Shown here: in pieces, positions 56,515-64,000 of the stretch
How the letters are laid out: the number at the start of each line of letters is the position of its first letter
How positions within the stretch are numbered: position 1 is the first letter of the stretch
NCBI GenBank assembly: GCA_944739405.2
Contig: OX123183.2
Coordinates: 95,060,729 to 95,124,728, forward strand
Length of the DNA stretch: 64,000 nucleotides
Direction: 5' to 3'
From: Euclidia mi
Taxonomy: Eukaryota > Arthropoda > Insecta > Lepidoptera > Erebidae
The notes under the pieces: generated by a model
Databases searched by the model: none
What the model was told of the DNA's origin: nothing
Seen by the model: only the letters and a program-made list of their open reading frames with translations
Program-made: the position numbers and the translations under genes

Positions 56515-57935
56515 CGACCTCCATCATTGTGTGTCCAGAATAATTTGCTCTATTATAATGCCTTTTGCAGGTTCGACAACGAATTGCAAAGCGTTTTATT
56601 TTTATTTTGGTATGCACACCTGTCGGATATTAAAATATTTTTTTTTGTATTGATAACAGTATTTTTCTATAAAATGAATTATACAACTAGTGATATTGTT
56701 TGCGGTTACTTCTCCATCGCCTTCATGCCACTCATATAAATATACGTTTTTGTCGTTTTTAACATGAAAAGTATAATTTATGTTATGTAACGCTATTACG
56801 CTATTATACTTTCATGTTAAAAACGACATGTAATGAGCAATCACTTCGGCAAAACTATGTATGTGACCCTCGACCCATGCGTTTCGTGATCGAGTGAGTC
56901 CGAACTTGACCAAAAAACACGCTATGTGCAGTGAAGCACATATTCGGGCGCAGATTTTGCTCCCACTTTAGTAAACTTATTTTAGCTTTGTGAATTATAA
57001 CACTTAGAGTGTTAACATGGAACTTTCGATGTATGACTACCACATAGCTACTTTCCGTAACTCTTTTAATATTGCATTTATCACATAACTGTTTTTACAG
57101 TACGGGTGTATTTAAATAACGTTTAGAACTGCACTGAAAACCGAAAAAGACAAAAAAACACATAGCGACTTTTGCACGCGCAACGACGAAATATAGTTCA
57201 CACACTTAGTGAACCTATGTATATTCTGAGTATACGTACTTGTATAATTATGCTGAATATTGAATACTTTATTCGCCAAAGCCATTGTCAGACGTCAAAG
57301 GTTTACCGTAATCTATCTTTACATTATCTTAGTGCCACCACCCAATAAACAAAGAGCCAAACTACTAGAAAAGGTAATACGGTGTTATCTTATTTATATA
57401 ATTACTGTAGTATTGCAAACATTTGACCACCGTTTCGGACCGTCATTTGTAACATGCCGGACTAACTAAGTTTCCGCATCAAATGCTGCTACACATGGGC
57501 CCGAGTTGCGGAAACCAAGCCGCAGCAGGCGTTTGGTGAGTGCGGCCATAAAACAAGATGTAAAATAAAATGAAATTTATATCTGTTTTTGTATTTTATT
57601 CGAATAAATATGGACATTTGGAGGCGAGTAATAAAGTGTGAAAGGCCACGAAAACAGCATTTGGCAAGTCTATAAATTTTCGCTCTGAACGCAAACTGCC
57701 GGAGCAAGTTGGATGCTATTTTGCTTACGTATGCGAACATGGCGACCACCTACCGTAATAGTCGTACAAATTATAGTACGTTTCCAGAAGTATATTGTTT
57801 TATTTCGAGTTAAGCATGTAGAATAGCACCTGTGTTAATGTTCCTTTGCATTACTAAATACCTGTTACAAATTCGCAATTCTCATACAATTACCCAACGT
57901 TTTGATAGATATATAGTTTACTTTTACTTTATATA
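56515..57935. other. Unassigned AT-rich DNA with one long hairpin
   Basis: 56752-56777 (GTCGTTTTTAACATGAAAAG and TATAAT) pairs with 56803-56827 with one bulged base and a 25-base loop. No gene or known repeat otherwise. Confidence 0.5.
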
Positions 57936-57939
57936 CTAA

Positions 57940-58637
57940 AAAAAAATTCGGGCAAGTGCGAGTCTGACCCGCGCACCGAGGGTTCCGTACGCATTTTACC
58001 TTATTTAATTTTGTGGTTGGTGCTAATTATGCTAGTTCTCTAAATCTGTATGAGCGCCAATACAACTTAGAGGACTATCTTAAATGGAGTCTACTATGTG
58101 TGTATGGGGACACCCTTGAATTTTCCACTTTTTTTATTTTTTTTAATTTTTCCTTTATTAGTGCTGTAAGACCCTGCTTTTGGCCAAATTTCGTGATTCT
58201 AGTTCAACGGGAACTACCATATAGGTTTTCGACCCAAAACCTATAGGGTACTTACGGTTGATCTAGAATTGTCAATTTTGGTCAAAACCAAGGTCTTACA
58301 GCACAAGTAAAGGAAAAATTCCGAAAATAAAAAAAGTTGAAAATTAAGTTTAATTTTGGTACTTACAAGTTTTCGCAAAAATCTAATTTTGACCATATCT
58401 TTTTACCGCATTGACCCAGGACCCTGATTTTTATACACCTAATAGGAATCATAGACCTTAGTATCTGGTATAAATTTCAATTTGCTAGGTCCACCCGTTC
58501 CTGAGAAAATCGGTGGTGACACACGGACAGACAGACAGACAGACGGACAGACAGACAGACAGACAGACGGACAAGAAAGTGATCTTATAAGGGTTCCTTT
58601 TTTTTACCTTGTAAGGTACGGAACCCTAAAAAGGCAG
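57940..58637. mobile_element. MITE-type foldback repeat with GGGTTCCGTAC ends
   Basis: AGGGTTCCGTAC at 57979-57990 is inverted at 58616-58627 (GTACGGAACCCT). The inner part folds: 58142-58187 pairs with 58273-58318 around a second hairpin near ACCTATAGG. A (GACA)n tract lies at 58523-58573. The start AAATTCGGGCAAGTGCGAGT and these ends occur widely in moth genomes (from memory). No coding. Confidence 0.75.
58523..58573. repeat. (GACA)n microsatellite
   Basis: GACA units with three GACGGACA interruptions in the 3' part of the foldback element. Confidence 0.95.
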
Positions 58638-58799
58638 AAAAGTTTGAAGTATTTGTTAAAAAATTACAGACACCGCAGATCTGTGTGACATGGTGTTTTG
58701 TTTGAGTAATACTAGCAACTTATATTAGACACCTAAATTCGGTATCGCTTGCGATTTTATAACACCAACTTTTTCTTTCAATTGTGCTACATATTTTTT

Positions 58800-59350
58800 T
58801 GTTTTTTTTATTACTGATAGGCTAGCGTTTGACCATGATCTCACCTGATGTTAAGCGATGATAGGGTCTAAGATGGAGCACGCTTAGCTAGAAGGTACCT
58901 ATTCACTTGCGACTTGAAAACACCCAGGTTGTACTCGTCAGGAAACACAGACTCGGGTAAAGAGTTCCTTCCACACCTTGGCGGTACGCATAAGAAAGGA
59001 AGCAGCAAGGCGCTTCGTGCGTATAAGCGGGATATCCTCCATGTAACGGTGACGCTGACTCGTTAGTCTGGTCGTCCGATGGAAGAAAGGAGAAGGAGGA
59101 ATCAGATTGTGTAGTTCCTCTGCGCACTCTCCAAAATGTATCCGATAGAATATCGATAGACTGGCGACACTACGGCGATGCTCCAGGCTTTGGAGTCCTG
59201 CGTCAACCAATTGGTCATCGCCGATGATTCTTCTAGCTTTTCTCTCAATTGACTCCAATGTATCTAATTGATACTTGGCAGAACCATCCCAGAGGTGCGA
59301 ACAGTACTCCATGCAGGACCGGACTTGTGCTTTATATAGATTGAGCAATT
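58800..59350 (-). mobile_element. CR1/Jockey-group LINE 3' end
   Basis: The minus strand codes for the C-terminal region of a LINE and then a tail (AGGTGAGATCATGGTCAAAC, GCTAGCCTATCAGTAATAAA) ending in A/T-rich DNA. It is 5'-truncated where it meets another LINE fragment at 59344. Confidence 0.75.
58938..59348 (-). CDS. LINE RT C-terminal fragment
   Basis: 136 codons are open on the minus strand: LYKAQVRSCMEYCSHLWDGS, YQLDTLESIERKARRIIGDD and VASLSIFYRIHFGECAEELH, followed by a HRTTRLTSQRHRY segment. These are post-RT motifs of CR1/Jockey-type proteins that code for the thumb and C-terminal region, without catalytic residues. Coding continues past 58938 in another frame (VFKSQVNRYL, KRAPS) to a natural end. 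The frame lacks its N-terminal half, so it is a fragment. Confidence 0.7.
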   Translation of the reverse strand: MLNLYKAQVRSCMEYCSHLWDGSAKYQLDTLESIERKARRIIGDDQLVDAGLQSLEHRRSVASLSIFYRIHFGECAEELHNLIPPSPFFHRTTRLTSQRHRYMEDIPLIRTKRLAASFLMRTAKVWKELFTRVCVS

Positions 59351-59705
59351 TTTCCGGCGCGCGGCGTGAAGTTTCATATAGTTTTCACATAGTTTCTTCG
59401 AGGCCGTCCTTTGACTTTTCTTCCTTCGATCTTTTCCCCTAATAATATTTTGAACAAATTGTCGTGTCGTATCAAGTGGCCAATCAATTTTCCACTCCAA
59501 GACTCTATTATATTTAGCAACCGTCACTCTTCGTCAACCATTTGCCTCGTTTGTAATCCTTTCTATCCAGCTTATTCACCTCATCCTCCTCCAGCACCAC
59601 ATCTCAAACGCCTCCAATCTTTCTTTATCCTTTTGTGTCATGATCCAAGTTTCATAGCTGTATACAGCCAAAATGTAAATTTTATTAGGCAGTGTATATT
59701 TTTAT
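59344..59705 (-). mobile_element. LINE coding fragment (RTE-like)
   Basis: The minus strand reads KIYILAVYSYETWIMTQKDK, ERLEAFEMWCWRRM and WIERITNEA. After a shift it reads DTTRQFVQNIIRGKDRR and, in another frame, SKDGLEE where RGRPRR is usual. This is the post-RT region of a different LINE from the one at 58938. Both ends are truncated. Confidence 0.7.
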
Positions 59706-59847
59706 TCCGTTTGCTATTTACACGTAACTTCTATTTATACTAAAAATAAAAATGTAGTGTCGTTAACAGTCCCTCCGCAACCAGGCCACAGGCAGGACAG
59801 GCAAATCGGTCGAAACGTTGAAAGTATCGAGGTATATTTTATGCTTC

Positions 59848-60134
59848 CCCCCTGTGAGATCTCCACCTTGCCGTGGTGGGGGCTCAGTAGCAGTGGCTAG
59901 GACACCCACGGTGTAGCTAAGCGGGATCCCGGGAGTGGACGCTCCACGTGGGCTTGGTTGAGGCCTGCGTAGGATGCGTCCCAAGGTGCGGGTGTGGGAG
60001 ACAGTTCTGTTTGTCCCTCGCAGTCTGGCGCGGTCGCGGGAGGAGAGGTGTGTCGGTGTTGCGTTGCCGTGCGCCCTATCTCCCGCGACCAAATGGGTGC
60101 GCACCATTGGTTGCGTTGCGGTGGAGCCGCAGAG
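59848..60134 (+). mobile_element. 5' part of the GC-rich retroposon at 26319, 3'-truncated
   Basis: It starts CCCCCCTGTGAGATCTCCAC and follows 26319-26600 throughout (for example GGATCCCGGGAGTGGACGC and CGACCAAATGGGTGCGCACC). It stops at GGAGCCGCAGAG, before the R1-like tail and poly(A). No duplication found. Loss of the 3' end is unusual for a retroposon and points to later deletion or recombination. Confidence 0.75.
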
Positions 60135-60198
60135 TAAAAATTTTCTTTCAATAAATATGTCATTATCATATTATAATTATATGTATTACTCTAATAGT

Positions 60199-60222
60199 GC
60201 TGGCGTCCTCTAGGACGCCAGC
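60199..60222. repeat. Perfect 11-bp inverted repeat at the end of element J
   Basis: GCTGGCGTCCT, centre CT, AGGACGCCAGC. It straddles the CTAG end of the Helitron-like element. Confidence 0.9.
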
Positions 60223-60415
60223 AGCTACGCGTACATTTTTTTTTTAATTTACCCGTTTTGGCCGATCCCGTGGTAATTTCGGAAAATCCCTTCTTAGTGC
60301 ACCCCTACGTTCCCCAAGGAACATAGATGCTAAATTTAAGCTCCCTGCGCCCAATAGTTTCGGCTGTAGCGTGTCTGTCAGTCAGTCAGTAACGCAAGGA
60401 TTTTATATATTAAGA
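60210..60415 (-). mobile_element. Helitron-like element J (family of 21514)
   Basis: On the minus strand it starts TCTTAATATATAAAATCCTT, contains ACTGACTGACTGACAGACAC and GATCGGCCAAAACGGG, and ends GCTGCTGGCGTCCTAG. It is about 206 bp and is the uninterrupted form of the element split by mariner at 21514-23322. Confidence 0.75.
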
Positions 60416-61113
60416 TGTTATTTTGTTTAAGCTTAATTATAGTTAGTAGGTATTCAAATAATAAATTAAGTATTAATTTAAAATTTATCGATACTATAAT
60501 AACATTTAGGTACTTAATAGTAATAATCTTACTTTATTTATAAATCGGTTAAATTTTGTTTCTTCCTTTATTGTATCAGGTAATTAGTTATAGAGTTTTA
60601 TGGACATTGCATATGTAGGTACTTGTTGAATGGAGGTTTAAGTTAGAACTGGGAAGGTTATGCCTATTTTTATGTCGTAGTCTGTACCTTGTCTGTTTGT
60701 CTTCTCGTTTAGTGAAGAATTCTTTGTGTTTTGTTTTCGCACAAAATTGCAGATTTCTAATAGATATATATATTGAGGGCAGGTTTAAGATCTTGTGTTC
60801 TTTGAAATTAGGTTTACAAGTGTCGGTTTCGTCTATATTTACTAAAATCTTGATAATCTTTTTTGTACTGTAAAGAGAGTTGGCGCGTTTGTACTATTGC
60901 CCCACAAAATCATGCCGTAGCTAAACAATGCGTAGGCGTATGCATAGTAAGTCGCTAGAGCAGTTCGCAGATTGTCGTTGATCGTCTTTTTGACTTCGCG
61001 GAAAGCGTAAGTAAACTTTGAGATTTTGGCCTTTATTTTTTTTAAAATAGTATCTATTGTTAAACCGAGGATCGCGAATTCAGAGACAGTTTCTATTTTA
61101 ATGTTTTTGTTAA

Positions 61114-61398
61114 GAGCATCTTTACATCTTACGGCTTTTCATACAAACTTTCAAGTACTTATTTTTCGAAATGAATGAACCGATTTTAATGAAACTTCAT
61201 ACACATGAGCAGGATCCATAGGTCTAAAAAGTTAATTGAAAATATTTTCGAAAAATCATGTTACAGCTAAATTAACAATTAACTTTTTAGACCTATGTAT
61301 CCTGCTTATGTGTATGAAGTTTCATTAAAATCGGTTCATTCATTTCGAAAAATAAGGACTTGAAAGTTTGTATGAAAAGCCGTAAGGCGTAAACGCTC
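61114..61398. mobile_element. TTAA-flanked MITE (piggyBac-type), nested in a LINE
   Basis: TTAA lies at 61110-61113 and 61399-61402. The arms (GAGCATCTTTACATCTTACG ... and the reverse complement GAGCGTTTACGCCTTACGGC ...) are complementary for more than 110 bases each, so most of the 285 bp folds into one hairpin. The TTAA target and absence of coding suggest a piggyBac-dependent MITE. Confidence 0.8.
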
Positions 61399-61406
61399 TT
61401 AATGAA

Positions 61407-61694
61407 TTACAATTCCAATGGAGTCTTTTGACGGGGGTGGAAAGGCATAATTTTAGTTTTCGTAAAGTTAAATTCGAGGTTATGGTCGTTCATCCAAGAT
61501 ATTGTTTTGTTAGGCGTATTTGATAGCTGTTCGTTTACGTTAATATTGTTTTTACATGAGGTGATAAGAGAAATGTCGTCCGCGAATAGAACGCATGGTC
61601 CATCTAAATGTTGAAGAAGGTCACACTCTGGCCGGGTTGGCGTCGAGTTGAGATGACTTATAAGGAGAGTTTCCACCGTAGGGAACAAAAACAA
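61407..61694 (-). pseudogene. LINE RT fragment with motif C
   Basis: 95 codons on the minus strand hold the FADD box (both aspartates kept) and the following helix. The frame ends in a stop just before the TTAA-flanked insertion at 61114-61398, beyond which coding resumes (about 61105 downward) with FAILGLTIDTILKKIKAK. Motifs A and B are missing. Confidence 0.8.
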
Positions 61695-61704
61695 AAGGTA
61701 TATA

Positions 61705-62140
61705 TTTTATGCTTTAAATATCTTAGTTAACGCGATCAAGACCCGCTAAATGAGCTTTTACTTCTGTGTTAATGAACCGAATTTTACTTACGTGTTCTAA
61801 TAAAATAAATTTGTTTGAAGATGTCCGCACGCCATAGTTAGAGCTCCAAATTAATAGCATGTAGAAACATCACTATCTACAGCTTATGATTTAATACCGA
61901 GCACAGCCGCAAAATACCAAGTGGTTCACGAATAACGCTTTAATTGCGAATTCACAATCTAACAGAAGATCTTAAATGAAATTGTTGAGGTACTTAAAAG
62001 TTATAGCGTTTGACTCTATCTTTGTAATTCTCAGCTTAACTTCATTTATTAAGAAATCGTCAGTCGTTAAGGTACCTTCGTTTGCGTACTTTCAATTTAA
62101 TTAGTACTTCTTTTGCGTACTTTTATTTTAATTAGTAGAC
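61705..62140. other. Unassigned AT-rich DNA
   Basis: Nothing recognised. Confidence 0.4.
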
Positions 62141-62141
62141 T

Positions 62142-62320
62142 AGTGAAGATACCAACGGACTGCCATGCAGAGGGTATCGGGTTCGAATCCACGGCATGCT
62201 TTTTCGGATTTAGGTGCTTCTGAATTGTTAATTATCGCTAGTCCCGTTAGCACAGACGTCGGAGAGCACGTTAAGCCGTCGGTCCCAGCTGTCATGAAGA
62301 TCTTTGACAGTCATTATAAA
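62142..62320 (+). mobile_element. SINE (6263 family), 3'-truncated
   Basis: CTAGTGAAGATACCAACGGA, GGGTATCGGGTTCGAATCCA (B box) and AGAGCACGTTAAGCCGTCGG follow the SINE at 6263 to about its base 220. The A box is decayed. No duplication is visible and the tail is missing. Confidence 0.75.
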
Positions 62321-62324
62321 AATT

Positions 62325-64000
62325 AATGGTATGAGCTTACATGAAATAACGGTATAAAACAATATACCAGAATAGATCATAATTTGAAAACTTTGTATTA
62401 AGCACAACTTCGAACACAATAGATTGCAACAATTCCAACGCAAACATAAACTCAAACGGTAGATTTTATAACACATTTAGGCACGAGAACTGCACCGCAA
62501 AATTGTCCAGTAGATCTTAAAAAGTACTAAAAAAGGTTATCGGGCTCGCAGCCAAGTGGTCTCGAGAAGGCCGATTCCGTCACGTGATCAACTCTATGGT
62601 ACAGATAACGATCCAAACAAACAAGTTTTGGGTATATTTTCGTGGTTTCGGACATGTCAATAATGAACTCTAAAAGTGGTTTTAGCGGGTAAAATTATTT
62701 ACTGCGGGAACTTTTTACGTGTGAGTTGTAACATTATTACTAGAAACTTTGTGAGTTATTTTCGTTCAATACCCGCGTTTTGATTTGTTTTATAGTAAAT
62801 TAGATTTCATTTTATGTAATTTCTGTGGTTTTAAGATTGTGTAATACAAATCACGAAATAATGACTGTTTATCAATTTTGAATTTTAGATTAATAGCAAG
62901 TTACTTTAAGTTCAACTAATCAGATGGCCGATAATTCTTAGGTTCCTATAAAAATATATACTTTCCATTAATCCAGGTAATAAACATGTCAGGTATTATC
63001 TAAATCCGTTGATCCGCTTTTTGAGTGATTGAATCACATACTTTATTCTAAACACCTAAACATACAATGGCTTTATCAATATTGATGTTGATGAGCTCTG
63101 GATAGATGAATTTGAGTTTCACAATTGTATCCTCACGATGTTCTGGCGAAAGCCGAATAATGCGGGTGAAACCGCGAGGGACAGTCAGAATTATCTAAAT
63201 TTGTTCTTAAATATCGAAAACAGTATTCCGAAAGGAATTTTCCATAAGCGTTATTGCTCAAAGCGGCTTTATTGGCTTAAAATTAAGCTCATCAAATTTC
63301 TATTTTCTCGAAAGTTCGACGCCTAAAAATGACTATTTACCGACAGAAAATTCGTACAACTCCATCACATTAGTTAGGGATTACAAAATGCGGACTAATA
63401 AGGTTTTAAGTGTTGTTAGAGCATTAAATTTGACGTTGGCTTATTTCAACAGGCTTCGCCTCGAAAATGAAGTACATGATACTTATCTATAAAAATCTAT
63501 GACCTTTTGAAATAAGTGCGCTATTGTGATATTTACAAAACTGCGATAATACCTCGCCTTTTAGGTTTTAGTAATAACGCGAATAGACGACGGCACCTTA
63601 CCGTATAGTGTTAATCTACTAAGCAGAAATAACTTTGGAGTAATGCATATTTTTCTGTCAAAGAGTAACAGCAGGTATGAATATTATAGAAAACCTGTGG
63701 GAATGATATAAGTGGCCATTATACATCAAACTTAATTCACAATACTAAGATATACCTACAAAAATCTAAAGTAAGCTATTGCATAGCTTTTATCGCGAGC
63801 TTGAGCGCGGCGACCTAATCAAGAAATTCCGTAACGAAAAAATACCTAACACCCTTCACATATTAATCAACTTGGCGTAAGCGCCAGGTTGATAATATGT
63901 ATTATGAACTTTACTGCTTACTAATTAAGGTTTAGTTTAGAATAAAATGTTTTACTTGTACTAAGGTATTTTTTTATTATGTATAGGTAATACACATTAA
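62325..64000. other. Mostly unassigned AT-rich DNA
   Basis: 63150-63185 (TGCGGGTGAAACCGCGAGGG then ACAGTCAG) looks like a decayed Helitron-like end of the 44159 type. 63859-63899 folds into an imperfect 19-bp hairpin (loop TAA). No gene is recognised. Confidence 0.4.

Larger units (their letters stand above)
60430..61700 (-). mobile_element. CR1/Jockey-group LINE, split by a MITE
   Basis: The minus strand carries RT motif C and all downstream coding in order: CVLFADDISLITSCKNNINV (61580), WMNDHNLEFNFTKTKIMPF, then after the MITE VSEFAILGLTID, YAYALFSYGMILWGNSTNAP, DETDTCKPNF and a C-terminal VRLLLLST. Several stops break it. The 5' end is truncated before motif C and the 3' end abuts element J. 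Confidence 0.8.

Overview
The window looks like intergenic or intronic DNA of an insect, most likely a moth or butterfly. This is an inference from AT-rich sequence and from the repeats: RTE-type LINE tails ending in (TGA)n, tRNA-derived SINEs, R1-type LINE debris, and many short elements with Helitron-type ends (5' TC...CTAG 3', placed between A and T). No host protein gene, rRNA, CRISPR array or prokaryotic-type operon could be supported. The only intact long coding region with a recognisable function is a Tc1/mariner transposase at 21899-22924.

Layout. 1-3582 is a decayed CR1/L2-type LINE. 4465-5843 is a 5'-truncated R1-clade LINE sitting inside a (CA)n microsatellite. 6263-6637 is a full SINE with an 18-bp target-site duplication (TSD), next to the 3' half of an I-type LINE with an RNase H domain (6660-8160). 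8.2-15.9 kb is mostly unassigned AT-rich DNA with SINE and RTE scraps and a 690-bp foldback element (14245-14931). 15895-17267 is a Helitron-like element on the minus strand. 19.7-20.0 kb holds a Penelope-like GIY-YIG endonuclease remnant. 21514-23322 is a small Helitron-like element split by the mariner. 26319-26921 is a GC-rich 600-bp retroposon with a perfect TSD.

27690-34916 is one old Helitron-like element. It contains two head-to-tail Helitron-like copies (27940-30262 and 30263-33605) and a tRNA-derived SINE (34362-34581). 35760-37325 and 51958-53238 are further Helitron-like copies. 38168-39575 and 49322-49850 are minus-strand LINE fragments. 44.86-46.03 kb has a CR1-like LINE tail between two copies of a 150-bp repeat. 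54567-56389 is an RTE LINE with a SINE inside it, and it interrupts an unidentified minus-strand ORF. 57.9-58.6 kb is a foldback repeat. 58.8-61.7 kb is a run of minus-strand LINE fragments, one of them hit by a TTAA-flanked MITE.

The most striking structure not explained by ordinary transposon decay is the large number of CAAGATGGCGG-type motifs. These match the published vertebrate YY1 consensus, and the core matches Drosophila Pho. They are arrayed in tandem inside Helitron-like elements at 16.1-16.9, 28.4-34.3 and 52.5-53.0 kb, and in an otherwise different element at 36.2-36.8 kb. Coordinates of decayed elements are read by eye and may be off by tens of bases unless a TSD or terminal motif is cited.
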